Source of the DNA: an uncultured Erysipelotrichaceae bacterium
GTDB taxonomy: Bacteria; Bacillota_I; Bacilli_A; Erysipelotrichales; Erysipelotrichaceae
NCBI GenBank assembly: GCA_944326825.1
Contig: CALVFL010000034.1
Location: forward strand, 1-45,664
Reading direction: 5' to 3'
Length of the DNA stretch: 45,664 nt
Shown here: positions 7,891 through 16,224 of the stretch, piece after piece
How the letters are laid out: the number at the start of each line of letters is the position of its first letter
How positions within the stretch are numbered: position 1 is the first letter of the stretch
The notes under the pieces: generated by a model
What the model saw: only the letters and a program-made list of their open reading frames with translations
The model's database searches: none
Told to the model about the DNA's origin: nothing
Position numbers and translations under genes: made by a program

Positions 7891-8163
7891 ATGGAAAGAT
7901 ACTATCTCATCTTTAAAGGACGTGTTCAAGGTGTCGGTTTTCGTTTTTTCGTCTATATGATGGCCGAGCGCTACCATCTTACCGGCAGCGTCAAAAATCT
8001 TGCAAGCGGCGATGTAGAAGCTTATGTGCAAGGTGAAAAGACAGCGATCGACAACTTTCTTTATGCCCTTTTTCATGAACATAATTATTTTACTTCCATC
8101 GATGACTACTCAATGAAAAAACTGCCTTTAGTTAAAGAAGACAGTTTCAGGATCTTATATTAA
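7891..8163 (+). CDS. acyP: Acylphosphatase
   Basis: This 90-aa protein is a typical small acylphosphatase, hydrolysing acyl phosphates such as acetyl phosphate or carbamoyl phosphate. The signature [11 protein letters not shown] gives the phosphate-binding Arg18, and GSVKNLASG gives the catalytic Asn36. The length is normal. There is no SD: the ATG is 6 nt after a TACAAT box, so the mRNA is probably leaderless. The 3' end overlaps the convergent SPOUT methyltransferase gene by 17 bp. Confidence 0.95.
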   Translation: MERYYLIFKGRVQGVGFRFFVYMMAERYHLTGSVKNLASGDVEAYVQGEKTAIDNFLYALFHEHNYFTSIDDYSMKKLPLVKEDSFRILY

Positions 8164-8869
8164 AGAAATATTCCATGATGATACTGCCGGCGATGGCCAC
8201 ATTCAAGGAATCGATGTTTTCCATGGCGATCTTGAAGATGACATCGCTCAAGGCATATACTTTATCGCTGACCCCGCTTCCTTCGTTGCCAAGGACGATC
8301 AGATATTTATGATCGAAGTGAAGTTCCGCTAATTCTTTGGTATTTTTCTTAAGGCCGGTAGCCAATACCTCGAAGCCTTCTTTTTTATATGAGGCGATCA
8401 GCTCTTCAAGATCACCTCTGACGATATTCAGATCAAATAAAGCACCTTCAGCAGCCTTTAAACACTTGGGATGATAAATATCAGCGGTATCTTTTGATAA
8501 AAGGACGGTATCAAAACCGAATAAGAGCGCTCCTTTTAAGATCATGCCGACATTTTGAGGATCCTTCAGATCATCTAAAACGATAATGCGGTCTTTTTTC
8601 TTTTTAATGCCTTCTCTTCTGATGCCGATCCCGACATATTGCAAAGTGGAACCTTTGGTGATCTTAGTCATGACTTCCTTGCTTACTTCATAGCTGTTTT
8701 CAAAAGCCAGCGGTTTATTTCCAACATAGACGACTTCTTTTAAAAGACCATGTTCATAAGCCTTTAAAAGTGTTTTATCATCAAAGATCAGATAGTTGTC
8801 TTTGCGGTATTTCTTTATATTCAGTTTAGTCCACTCTTTTACCTTGGCATTAGTTAAAGATGTGATCAT
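8147..8869 (-). CDS. SPOUT (TrmH/SpoU) RNA 2'-O-methyltransferase, downstream copy
   Basis: This 240-aa protein belongs to the SpoU/TrmH class of SAM-dependent RNA ribose methyltransferases. An N-terminal substrate-binding part (residues about 1-95) precedes the knotted SPOUT domain. Motif I is [17 protein letters not shown], motif II is [10 protein letters not shown], and motif III is [15 protein letters not shown]. The conserved Asn and Glu are intact, but the usual Arg after NVG is replaced: NVGMILK instead of NxGxIxR. It overlaps the upstream SPOUT gene by 4 bp (ATGA), so it is translationally coupled. The likely target is 23S rRNA or tRNA; the exact nucleotide cannot be told. Confidence 0.85.
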   Translation of the reverse strand: MITSLTNAKVKEWTKLNIKKYRKDNYLIFDDKTLLKAYEHGLLKEVVYVGNKPLAFENSYEVSKEVMTKITKGSTLQYVGIGIRREGIKKKKDRIIVLDDLKDPQNVGMILKGALLFGFDTVLLSKDTADIYHPKCLKAAEGALFDLNIVRGDLEELIASYKKEGFEVLATGLKKNTKELAELHFDHKYLIVLGNEGSGVSDKVYALSDVIFKIAMENIDSLNVAIAGSIIMEYFFNIRS

Positions 8870-9576
8870 TGATACTTCCTCGTTTCTAGGATCGTCACGA
8901 TGACATTCAAGGCGCTGGCGGCATTGAGGGCATTTCTAAAATCACTGGGATATTCAATATAGAGCTCTTCGTTTACGATATTCAATATCTCTTTTTTGAT
9001 GCCTCTTTTCTCGCCGCCGATAATGATCACTTTTTTAGGCGGATAGTCATAGGAAAAGATGTTGTGGGCCTTTTCGCTGCGGGAAAGGGCCAGGATGACC
9101 CGCTCTTTTTTTAACTTCAAAAGATCGCTTTTAAGGTCTTCACTGATAATGACATCCAGGGCATCAAAAGCTCCGGCACTGGATTTTTGGATAGTGGCTT
9201 CCATCGAAGTCAGATCCCGGCTTGGCAAGATGACATGATGATAGCCGAAAGCTCTTAAAGTACGCATGATATAGCCGATATTAAAGGGATCTTCAATGCC
9301 ATCGATCACAAAGACCGTGTCATCTTTAAGAACATCTAAAGATTCATAGCTGCGGTTTTCAACTTCCAAGATCATCCCGCCATGGCTGTTGCCTTTAGCC
9401 AAAGCTTCGATATCTTCTTTTTCACATTTTACAATCTTGACATCAGCTTCTTTAGCCAGTTTTAAGATATATTTAAAATCTTTGGTCCGTTTGTGACGAT
9501 TGACATAGAGCGCATTTATCTTGCGCCTTTTATTTACTAGTGCCGACTTGGCACTGATCGCTCCTTCAAAATACAT
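8866..9576 (-). CDS. SPOUT (TrmH/SpoU, RlmB-like) RNA 2'-O-methyltransferase, upstream copy
   Basis: This 236-aa SpoU-family enzyme has an N-terminal L30e-like region followed by the SPOUT knot. Motif I is DGIEDPFNIGYIMRTLRAFG, including the NxGxxxR pattern. Motif II is IIGGEKRGI. Motif III is diverged, reading NALNAASALNVIV in place of the usual SLNVSVA. It resembles RlmB-type enzymes that methylate 23S rRNA or tRNA ribose, but the target is uncertain. It begins immediately after the TrhP2-like stop codon and overlaps the next SPOUT gene by 4 bp, so two different SPOUT enzymes are produced from one RNA-modification operon. Confidence 0.85.
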   Translation of the reverse strand: MYFEGAISAKSALVNKRRKINALYVNRHKRTKDFKYILKLAKEADVKIVKCEKEDIEALAKGNSHGGMILEVENRSYESLDVLKDDTVFVIDGIEDPFNIGYIMRTLRAFGYHHVILPSRDLTSMEATIQKSSAGAFDALDVIISEDLKSDLLKLKKERVILALSRSEKAHNIFSYDYPPKKVIIIGGEKRGIKKEILNIVNEELYIEYPSDFRNALNAASALNVIVTILETRKYQ

Positions 9577-10782
9577 CTAACGGATCACCTTTCGCATCAT
9601 GTAATGGGTCTTGATTAAAAACGGCACTCTGATCCAAAGCAGTTCCATCGGCTGATTGGCCACTTCAACCAGCTCTTCATCAAGCGTGTACATCTCTTCA
9701 ACTTTAAAACGTTCATTATTCATATCCGGACCAAAGACTTCAATGAGATCGCCTTTGGCAAACTTGTTGCGCACTTCGATCAAAGCCCGGCCGCATTTAA
9801 GATCAAAATCTTTGACGTAAGCCACAAATTCATGGGTCACACCAGCCCCATTGACACCGTATAGATGCTTGCTGTGATCGCAATCGCCACTCAAAAATCC
9901 GTCATCGCTGGGGCGGTTTTCGGCTTTGTCCAGTTCGTTATTATAGTAGGCGATCCGCTCTTTGCTCAGAGTCTGGCCATAAGAGATCTCATCGATCATC
10001 TTGCGGTAAGTCTTGGTTATCTGAGCGATATAATAATCGGACTTCATTCGTCCTTCGATCTTTAAAGAAGCGATATTGGCCTTGATCATCCTTTCGATAT
10101 ATTCGGTCGCTCTTAGATCTTTGGAGGACATTGAAAGCGGACAATCTTCACTTGAGATCAGCTTTTCGCCTTTATAAACATCATACTTCCAGCGGCAGCT
10201 TTGAGCACAGCCGCCTCTGTTGGCATCTCTTAAAGTCATGCGGTTAGAAAGGGTGCAGCGTCCCGAATAATTAGAACACATGCCGCCATGAATAAAGACC
10301 TCTAAAGGCACTTTAACTCTTTTGGCGATGACTTCGATCTCTTTCATCGCCACTTCCCTGGCTAAAACGACCCGATCAGCACCTAAAAAAGCCAGCTCTT
10401 TGACCGCTTCAGAATTAGTCACTGATAATTGGGTGCTGATATGACATTCTAATTTAGGAGCGTATTTTTTAGCGATATGCATCAGTCCTAAAGATTCAAT
10501 GATGATCGCACTTACTCCGATAGCTTCTAAATCTTTTAAATATTCCACGATGCCGAAAAGATCTTCATCATGAAAGACCATATTGACAGTAACATAGATC
10601 TTTTTATGGTATTCACGGGCAAATTCGACCGCTTTTTTTATATCTTCCAGACTGAAATTAGAGGCTCTTGAACGCAATGAATACTTCTTGCCGCCGACAT
10701 ATACCGCATCGGCACCATATCTGATCGCTGTATAAGCTTTCTTCAAATCTTTGGCTGGCGCTAATAATTCGATCTTATTCAT
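9577..10782 (-). CDS. trhP2: U32 family protein, TrhP2-like tRNA hydroxylation factor
   Basis: This 401-aa protein matches the U32 'peptidase' family, specifically the longer member of the TrhP1/TrhP2 (YrrN/YrrO) pair. In B. subtilis that pair is needed for 5-hydroxyuridine formation at tRNA position 34. The N-terminal LLAPAKDLKKAYTAIRYGADAVY motif opens a TIM-barrel-like domain. The cysteine cluster in GGMCSNYSGRC, GGCAQSCRW and SEDCPLS is typical, as is SLKIEGRMKS. A C-terminal beta domain (about 310-401) follows. It overlaps the TrhP1-like gene by 8 bp, supporting a heteromeric or sequential role. Proteolytic activity is historical annotation and not evident here. Confidence 0.85.
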   Translation of the reverse strand: MNKIELLAPAKDLKKAYTAIRYGADAVYVGGKKYSLRSRASNFSLEDIKKAVEFAREYHKKIYVTVNMVFHDEDLFGIVEYLKDLEAIGVSAIIIESLGLMHIAKKYAPKLECHISTQLSVTNSEAVKELAFLGADRVVLAREVAMKEIEVIAKRVKVPLEVFIHGGMCSNYSGRCTLSNRMTLRDANRGGCAQSCRWKYDVYKGEKLISSEDCPLSMSSKDLRATEYIERMIKANIASLKIEGRMKSDYYIAQITKTYRKMIDEISYGQTLSKERIAYYNNELDKAENRPSDDGFLSGDCDHSKHLYGVNGAGVTHEFVAYVKDFDLKCGRALIEVRNKFAKGDLIEVFGPDMNNERFKVEEMYTLDEELVEVANQPMELLWIRVPFLIKTHYMMRKVIR

Positions 10783-11665
10783 AAAACTCCTGCTTGGTTA
10801 TATTGGTCTTTTGATAAAGATAACCTTTATCAAAGACTTTATCTTCAAAATTAAGTTTCAGATTATTGGCTAACAGTTTACTGTTGTTTTCATTGAGCAG
10901 ACTGTAGTCACGCAACACTTTAAACAAGAGATCATCCTCGATAAATAATGAATCGATGATCGCATGATCGATGATCTTGTCTAATAAAGCCGTTTCTTCA
11001 TAAGTATAAAGAATATAGTCGGTATAGATGTCTGTACCATATCTTCCCTCATAGATCGGCATCTTATAATCACGGCTCTTCTCGATGATCCTGACATCTT
11101 CGGCATTGCTGATATCGACACTTCTTCCTAAATGTTCAAAATAATTCTTTAAAAAGTGTCTTTTGGAAGTTGACTGTCTTAAATAGCCGAAAATCTGCAT
11201 ATCCAAGCGATGAGCGGTATTTTTAGCGATAGCAGCGATCTCATCAAGAGTGATCTCTCTTGAGGCCACAACCCTGTCGATCCCGTTATTGAGCAAAAAC
11301 GAAGCATCCAGAGAATTAGTGATCAGTGTGCTGGGATCATAGATCATCTCGCCCTTAAAATCAAGCTCCTTCAAGACCCGGTAAACACCCAGATCGCTGA
11401 AATAGATACCTTTAGGTCTAAGGAACTGCAAAAACTCGATATATTCCTTTAGAAGATGACGGTCATATTCTTCAATGAGCGTATCGATCATGACATACAT
11501 ATCCAGGTTGTAGATGATACATTCCAAAGCCAGTTTCTTAAGCTCATCTAAATCAAAAAGAAAACGATTGGAAAAAAGGTTAGTCCCTAAAATGACTCCT
11601 TTAACTTTATAATCACTGATCTTTTTTAACTGTTCAAACTTTTTAAGTGTAACCAATATTTCCAT
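10775..11665 (-). CDS. trhP1: U32 family protein, TrhP1-like partner
   Basis: This 296-aa protein is a shorter, diverged U32-family member preceding the TrhP2-like gene, as yrrN precedes yrrO in B. subtilis. Visible features include repeated beta-strand-like segments (KGVILGTNLFSNRF, GIYFSDLGVYRV, DRVVASREITLDEI) consistent with a TIM barrel. The cysteine cluster of the longer paralog is absent, as expected for TrhP1. The probable job is tRNA wobble uridine hydroxylation together with TrhP2; this is inferred from order and similarity. No SD precedes the ATG, and a TAGAAT box lies exactly 6 nt upstream. It heads the four-gene RNA-modification operon and is divergent from folT. Confidence 0.75.
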   Translation of the reverse strand: MEILVTLKKFEQLKKISDYKVKGVILGTNLFSNRFLFDLDELKKLALECIIYNLDMYVMIDTLIEEYDRHLLKEYIEFLQFLRPKGIYFSDLGVYRVLKELDFKGEMIYDPSTLITNSLDASFLLNNGIDRVVASREITLDEIAAIAKNTAHRLDMQIFGYLRQSTSKRHFLKNYFEHLGRSVDISNAEDVRIIEKSRDYKMPIYEGRYGTDIYTDYILYTYEETALLDKIIDHAIIDSLFIEDDLLFKVLRDYSLLNENNSKLLANNLKLNFEDKVFDKGYLYQKTNITKQEFYE

Positions 11666-11671
11666 ATAGTA

Positions 11672-11677
11672 ATTCTA
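11672..11677 (-). promoter_or_regulatory. -10 box of the trhP operon, 6 nt before ATG (leaderless)
   Basis: TAGAAT on the minus strand is followed by 6 nt and the ATG at 11665, without an SD. The region back-to-back with folT is only 36 bp, so the two promoters overlap. Confidence 0.45.
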
Positions 11678-11689
11678 ACACATTTATAA

Positions 11690-11695
11690 TATAAT
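11690..11695 (+). promoter_or_regulatory. -10 box of the folT-like gene, 6 nt before ATG (leaderless)
   Basis: Consensus TATAAT, then 6 nt, then the ATG at 11702; no SD. A second overlapping TATAAT is at 11685-11690, which would give a leader of only about 5 nt. Confidence 0.5.
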
Positions 11696-11701
11696 AATCT
11701 C

Positions 11702-12247
11702 ATGAGAGAAACAAAAAAGATCGTCCTGATGGCGTTTTTGATGGCGATACAGATCGTGATCAGTTTTATCTTTCTGCCGGTCGGCGAAAACTTGAAGATC
11801 TACTTCACTTTCATCATCGTCATGATCGCTGCCATCATCTTTAATGGTTATGAAGTTTTGATCTACGCCGTTATTGAAGACAATATCGCTTTTTTCTTAT
11901 ACCCGCAAGGGGCCTATTTTTTCGGCTATACCCTCAGTGCAGTCCTGGGCATTTTGATCTATCATCTTTTTTTGCATGATAAAGTCAATATAAAAAGGAT
12001 CTGTTTAGCCAAGATCCTTGTCAATCTGTTCGTAAATGTTTTATTGGGATCGCTTTGGTCGATGATCCTTTATTCTAAAGGCTATCTTTACTATTTAGTC
12101 TCCTCGCTTGTCAAAAACACTTTGATGCTGCCGCTTGAGATCATCATCTTCATCGTTATCTATAAACTGATTGGCCCGCTATTATATAAAGAGGGTCTGA
12201 TCAAAAAAAGCCAGCTTCTTCAATCGAAGAACGACCAGCCGCAATAG
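11702..12247 (+). CDS. folT: ECF transporter S component, folate (FolT) family-like
   Basis: This 181-aa membrane protein has five or six hydrophobic helices and the pattern of folate-type ECF S components. LKIYFTFIIVMIAAIIFNGY is followed by an acidic helix end and then YPQGAYFFGYTLSAVLGILIYHLF, which fits the FolT-family consensus. S components bind a vitamin and dock with a shared energising module (EcfA/A'/T), not encoded in this window. Folate specificity is inferred from the family pattern and could be another vitamin. No SD; TATAAT lies 6 nt before the ATG. The 3' end overlaps the convergent small membrane protein gene by 28 bp. Confidence 0.7.
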   Translation: MRETKKIVLMAFLMAIQIVISFIFLPVGENLKIYFTFIIVMIAAIIFNGYEVLIYAVIEDNIAFFLYPQGAYFFGYTLSAVLGILIYHLFLHDKVNIKRICLAKILVNLFVNVLLGSLWSMILYSKGYLYYLVSSLVKNTLMLPLEIIIFIVIYKLIGPLLYKEGLIKKSQLLQSKNDQPQ

Positions 12248-12564
12248 ATATAGATCAGATAGACGATATAACCGGTAAGACCCAGATAATCAAAGAAACG
12301 TTTCAGTTCGGGGATCATGATATAACCAAGGTCCCAGACCAAAAAGAAGATAAACACAAAAGAGATGATTACCTTTCTGAGCCAGGTTTCATAACGCCGC
12401 TTTTTAGAGATATTAAGCGAAAGACCAAACCCAAAAAGCAAGACTGCCCGCAAAACAATGATGAGGGCATCGCCAAGTTCGCCGTTTAAAAGCGGATCAA
12501 GCCATCTTAGTCCGACCGCCAGGATCAGGATGATCGCTAAGGGTAAAAAATATTTTCTAAACAT
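12220..12564 (-). CDS. Small membrane protein of unknown function
   Basis: This 114-aa protein is not one I recognise. It has about four hydrophobic segments (residues about 5-22, 32-50, 64-82 and 88-110) and a basic loop, KKRRYETWLRK, in the middle, so it should be an integral membrane protein. No catalytic motif is visible. A TATAAT box with an upstream TG (extended -10) lies 8 nt before the ATG and no SD is present, so this is another candidate near-leaderless message. It is convergent with, and overlaps, the folT-like gene. Confidence 0.65.
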   Translation of the reverse strand: MFRKYFLPLAIILILAVGLRWLDPLLNGELGDALIIVLRAVLLFGFGLSLNISKKRRYETWLRKVIISFVFIFFLVWDLGYIMIPELKRFFDYLGLTGYIVYLIYIYCGWSFFD

Positions 12565-12572
12565 ACTAAGAC

Positions 12573-12578
12573 ATTATA
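12573..12578 (-). promoter_or_regulatory. Extended -10 (TGnTATAAT) 8 nt before the small membrane protein
   Basis: TATAAT on the minus strand is preceded by TG at the extended -10 position and followed, 8 nt later, by the ATG at 12564. There is no SD. Confidence 0.5.
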
Positions 12579-12583
12579 CCATT

Positions 12584-12622
12584 TATTAAAATAAAAGGTA
12601 CAACTTCTTATCAAGTTGTACC
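12584..12622 (-). terminator. Terminator closing the 12.6-12.9 kb transcript
   Basis: Perfect 10-bp arms GGTACAACTT (12597-12606) and AAGTTGTACC (12613-12622) are followed on the minus strand by TTTTATTTTAAT. It would end a transcript coming from the small-ORF interval or the ABC operon. Confidence 0.8.
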
Positions 12623-12783
12623 CTTAATGCACTTACTAAATTAAGATTATATAAACGAGTTAATTTTACTTAGGATAACTCGAGAAAATATCCTCTTTAA
12701 TCTCATCTAGCAATTAAAAATATAATTAAATCATTCTGTAATGATCATTTAGTCTTTTAAGACTAAAGATAAAATATTCTCTT
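12623..12783 (-). other. AT-rich interval with several hairpins downstream of the 15-codon ORF
   Basis: No longer ORF is supported here. On the minus strand there are successive self-complementary stretches: TTTAGTCTT/AAGACTAAA (18-nt palindrome), ATCATT/AATGAT, AGGATA/TATCCT and CGAGTT/AACTCG. Together with the 15-codon ORF and the terminator they look like one structured transcript of about 300 nt. Confidence 0.4.
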
Positions 12784-12831
12784 TTAATTATGAGATCCGA
12801 TAGAGATCTCAGTTTCTAAAGTAGGTTCCAT
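12784..12831 (-). CDS. Candidate 15-codon small ORF with a strong SD
   Basis: On the minus strand, GGGAGG (12846-12841) is followed after 9 nt by ATG and 15 codons ending in TAA, giving MEPTLETEISIGSHN. The SD is as good as those of the large genes nearby. The ORF end overlaps a 7-bp inverted repeat (TGAGATC/GATCTCA, 12791-12811), and a small hairpin (AAGATAG/CTATCTT) sits upstream. It lies 103 nt after the ABC ATPase stop on the same strand. It could be a leader peptide, a secreted or sensed peptide, or a dual-function RNA; nothing identifies it. The ORF is short enough that chance cannot be excluded. Confidence 0.35.
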   Translation of the reverse strand: MEPTLETEISIGSHN

Positions 12832-12934
12832 TTACTTTGACCTCCCAAGATAGCTTACTATCTTTCTACACCTATACTTTAACATGATAAAAGATAAATA
12901 AAAGTCTATTTTTTAAAATTTATTTCAGGTATAA

Positions 12935-13570
12935 TTAAAAGGTAGGGACTTTTAAGTCAATTATCATTTCAGCATAATCATCAAAGAGATCACTATGAGA
13001 AACGACGACGATCGTCATGCCTTTTTGATGCAGTTTTTTAAAGATGTTTAAAACGGAATGGGCATTGATCTTGTCTAGGGAAGCTGTCGGCTCATCCGCC
13101 AGCAAGAGATCCGGTTTTTTAAGCAGGACTTTGCACAAAGCTACCCTTTGCATCTCGCCTCCCGATAATTCATAGATCTTGCTTTCTAAGATGTCTTCGC
13201 TTAAACCGACTTCCAAGAGCGCTTCTTTCATCAAAGCAAGTTTAGTATCTTTTTTCAGCTTTCTGATCTTAAGCAAAAGATCAAGATTCTGATAGACGGT
13301 CATATTTTCAACTAAAGCGAAATTCTGGAAGATGAAAGATACTTTGTCTTTATAAAAAGTGCGGACATCTTTTAAAGGAGCATCATCATAAAGGATCACT
13401 CCCTCATCATACTTTTCCAAATGACCGATCATATTCATAAGAGTCGATTTGCCGCTGCCGCTTTGGCCTTTGATCAAAGTAAAACTTTTATCCCTTATCA
13501 AAAGATCATAATCTTTAAATATGACATGTTTACCGAAAGCTTTATACAGGTGTTTAATTTCGATCTTCAT
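12935..13570 (-). CDS. ABC transporter ATP-binding protein, bacteriocin-export type
   Basis: This 211-aa ATPase has Walker A GQSGSGKST, signature LSGGEMQRVALCK, Walker B LLLADEPTAS and a switch histidine in VVSHSD. It is of the short MacB/LolD-like type that pairs with FtsX-like permeases. The resemblance is to ATPases of the lactococcin 972-type bacteriocin cassettes, judged from size and from the partner permease. It overlaps the permease gene by 17 bp, so the two are coupled. It presumably energises export, immunity or membrane-protein extraction rather than import, as no solute-binding protein is present. Confidence 0.85.
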   Translation of the reverse strand: MKIEIKHLYKAFGKHVIFKDYDLLIRDKSFTLIKGQSGSGKSTLMNMIGHLEKYDEGVILYDDAPLKDVRTFYKDKVSFIFQNFALVENMTVYQNLDLLLKIRKLKKDTKLALMKEALLEVGLSEDILESKIYELSGGEMQRVALCKVLLKKPDLLLADEPTASLDKINAHSVLNIFKKLHQKGMTIVVVSHSDLFDDYAEMIIDLKVPTF

Positions 13571-15587
13571 AGATTTCTCCTTTTGCGACTTTTAAGTGAA
13601 AACGATAATTATTAAGATATACTAAGCATAATTCAAATAGAGCATAGATCACTGCAGCGATGAGTCCGATGATAAGATACTCATCATTCAGAGTGATCTG
13701 ATAGTCTGAAAAGACACTTATAAATAAGAGATCCATCATGATGAAGATCTCGATAAACTTGATCTTAAGATCATAGATGAAACGATGGCCTTCGATCACT
13801 TTGACATAGTATTTCTGATGGTACAGGTTTTCTTCGATCTTTTTTAATTCAAGAGATAATAAAGCATAGCCCAATAAAGTGATGACGATAAAGACAAGAT
13901 CCATTATCGCTTCCTTTAGTTCCATGTTTCTAAAAAGCATGAGTTCATCGTAGATGCTTACAGCCATAAGACTTTGATATAGGCCCTGCTTGCCATAAGC
14001 GTCTTTTAAGATGTGATTGAGATCGTCTTTAGCTTTATAGATGCCCATTGCTGAGATGTTTGACATCTGATCATAAGTATCAGGAAGGATCAGGATCGGC
14101 ACATCGACATAGAGATCGGCATTATAATAATCGTTGCTGGCAAGATCATAAGCGATACATTCATGATCGTAATAGGCGATCTTTACATCGCCATAGTTAT
14201 TCTTAATATCTTTGATGACCGTTTCGCTTTCTTCACTAGAGAGATCGCTGCCCTTTTTAAAATAAAGTGTCGGCTCTTCATCGCATGAGAGATCATTGAC
14301 CTTGGCATAAGTTTCATAACCGATATAATATGAAGCATCAGGTGTTTGACTGACCGGATCATAGATCATATTATAACCGCCGCTCATACGCCAGACTATT
14401 CGCTCATCATTCATGATGTCATTAAAGAGTTTATTCTGATCGATGTTTTCACTCAAATTATAAGATGGCATCAGATTAGCTGAATAGACATCCTTGAAAG
14501 TATCGCTTTTGATCTTGAATTCTCTTTCTTTTAAAAGAAAATCTTTAAGATCAAGGGTCTTATTGACTAAAGATGCAAAGGTAAGCACCACTAATAAGAC
14601 TTTCAATCCTTTAAGCAGATAATAGCTGCCTTGGCCATAGCGTTTCCCCTTCAAGACCTCTAAAGGCGGCAGATGATAGGTAAGAAAATAGAACAGCAGA
14701 TCGATGATCATAACTGCCATAAAACATAAAAGATAAATACCTGAAAAAGGCAACAGTAAAAGCGGGGCAAAGGACAAGACATCTTTGACTAAAAAGAGGC
14801 TTATCAAGATGCCAAGGATCAAAAAAGAGAAACTTGTCAAAACGATAGTCCATCCTTTGATCTTCATATAGATCGTCAAGAAGCGATAGCCCTCCAATTT
14901 CAATTTAGCGATATAATCAGCCTTATTCAAATGATCAAGGGCAAAGATGACGATCATCACTAAGATCAGAAAATACATAGGGTAGTTTTGGTAATTAAAA
15001 AGATATTCTGAAAACTCAAATGAAAAACTAAGACCTGGATCATCATAGTAGATGTCTTCATGAAATTCGATTTTGACACCTATCTTGGCTAACTCGCTTT
15101 TTAAAGAGATCATCTTTTCTTCGTTTATGCCAAGCAGGTTATGATAGCCGTAAAGAGTAAAATCATCCACGATTTCAAAAGATCTTAATGAAATATTGTC
15201 AAGATCAAAAGTGATAAGATCTTTTTGGTTATAGTTATCGATCTTAGCAAAGGAAGAAGGATCCTTAGGAATATTCCTGATCGGCAGTTTCTTGAAATAG
15301 GTATCATCCAAGACTAAAAGATAGATGTCGCTGCTTTCTTGATCGGATGCACTGCTGAAGTCAAACAAAGTCATTTCCACGCCTTCATTTAAGAAAACTT
15401 CTTTCACTTTTTCGATCGTATCGCTACTTAGATCATTAAATTCAAAAGTGGCATAGTATTGGCTCTTGTCATAATCTTTATTAAAAAGATTATAGTAAAC
15501 ATAGCTATCCCATAATGTCAAAGCATTATAAAAAGCCGCAAGTAAAATGGTTATAAACAAAATACCCGTCAGCAGTTTTTGTTTCAT
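13554..15587 (-). CDS. FtsX-like/bacteriocin-associated integral membrane permease
   Basis: This roughly 677-aa membrane protein consists of two similar halves. Each half has a membrane helix, a long extracytoplasmic domain (residues about 30-200 and 370-570) and then about three helices (about 205-310 and 575-670). This matches bacteriocin-associated integral membrane proteins that partner short ABC ATPases. I place the start at the second ATG: SD AAGGAGG is 7 nt before it, whereas the ATG at 15593 is too close to the SD. A TATAAT box upstream suggests its own promoter. It may export or confer immunity to a peptide; no bacteriocin precursor of the usual 90-aa type was found beside it. Confidence 0.75.
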   Translation of the reverse strand: MKQKLLTGILFITILLAAFYNALTLWDSYVYYNLFNKDYDKSQYYATFEFNDLSSDTIEKVKEVFLNEGVEMTLFDFSSASDQESSDIYLLVLDDTYFKKLPIRNIPKDPSSFAKIDNYNQKDLITFDLDNISLRSFEIVDDFTLYGYHNLLGINEEKMISLKSELAKIGVKIEFHEDIYYDDPGLSFSFEFSEYLFNYQNYPMYFLILVMIVIFALDHLNKADYIAKLKLEGYRFLTIYMKIKGWTIVLTSFSFLILGILISLFLVKDVLSFAPLLLLPFSGIYLLCFMAVMIIDLLFYFLTYHLPPLEVLKGKRYGQGSYYLLKGLKVLLVVLTFASLVNKTLDLKDFLLKEREFKIKSDTFKDVYSANLMPSYNLSENIDQNKLFNDIMNDERIVWRMSGGYNMIYDPVSQTPDASYYIGYETYAKVNDLSCDEEPTLYFKKGSDLSSEESETVIKDIKNNYGDVKIAYYDHECIAYDLASNDYYNADLYVDVPILILPDTYDQMSNISAMGIYKAKDDLNHILKDAYGKQGLYQSLMAVSIYDELMLFRNMELKEAIMDLVFIVITLLGYALLSLELKKIEENLYHQKYYVKVIEGHRFIYDLKIKFIEIFIMMDLLFISVFSDYQITLNDEYLIIGLIAAVIYALFELCLVYLNNYRFHLKVAKGEIYEDRN

Positions 15588-15618
15588 AAGCATTCCTCCT
15601 TGCCGCTTTTACATCTTT

Positions 15619-15646
15619 ATTATAGTTGAGAATAGAGATCTTTAAA
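15619..15646 (-). promoter_or_regulatory. Promoter of the bacteriocin-type ABC pair
   Basis: TTTAAA (15646-15641), a 16-nt spacer and TATAAT (15624-15619) lie upstream of the permease, giving a leader of about 25 nt with the SD AAGGAGG. Confidence 0.5.
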
Positions 15647-15664
15647 CGCAATGCATATTAACAT

Positions 15665-16213
15665 CTAGACCATTTCATCATAAAAAGCCTGATAGATGTT
15701 TTTTAATTCGGTAATTTGATCTTCGTCCATCTTGGCTACGCTTGGATCATGGCCGTCAACTGTACCAATGTGTAAGCCCGCTAACTCCCCTTCCTTTAAG
15801 AAGATGACGCAAGGCATATAGATCTTGTCATAGCCTTCTTTATTTAAGGCATCTTTGAAATGATTGAAAAGAGTTTCATAGTCAGCGTTGCCGCTATCTC
15901 TTTCCTCCCTTTTGACATCGACATAATAGATCGAAACATCGCTTCCTTTGGTAACTTCTTCTAGGATCGGACGGGCTTCAAGACAATAAGGACAATCAGT
16001 AAAGCTATAAAACAGGATGACCGTTTCATCTAAATGATCTAGGGATTCCTTTAAGGTAAGTTTATCCCAGATCAGACCTTCATCAGCCCTTACTTCGCTT
16101 TCGCAATCGTCATCGCCAAAATCACAGGCACTCACATCATCTGTGGCAGATGTCTGGTTTTGACAGGCCGTTAAACTTAATGCCATGAGTAAGATCAGAA
16201 ACAGTTTTTTCAT
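15665..16213 (-). CDS. Thioredoxin-like lipoprotein (CPYC)
   Basis: This 182-aa protein begins with a lipoprotein signal peptide (MKKLFLILLMALSLTAC, lipidated Cys17), then an acidic linker with two further cysteines (Cys30, Cys37), and a thioredoxin-fold domain with the motif CPYC (residues 74-77) and a cis-Pro candidate in YMPCVIFL. It resembles bacteriocin transport accessory proteins, which are thioredoxin-like and handle disulfides outside the membrane. It sits between pcrA, 11 nt upstream with its own SD, and the bacteriocin-type ABC pair, so it may help fold or reduce an exported peptide or an exporter ectodomain. The role is inferred from context. Confidence 0.78.
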   Translation of the reverse strand: MKKLFLILLMALSLTACQNQTSATDDVSACDFGDDDCESEVRADEGLIWDKLTLKESLDHLDETVILFYSFTDCPYCLEARPILEEVTKGSDVSIYYVDVKREERDSGNADYETLFNHFKDALNKEGYDKIYMPCVIFLKEGELAGLHIGTVDGHDPSVAKMDEDQITELKNIYQAFYDEMV

Positions 16214-16224
16214 TGTTTGGCTCC

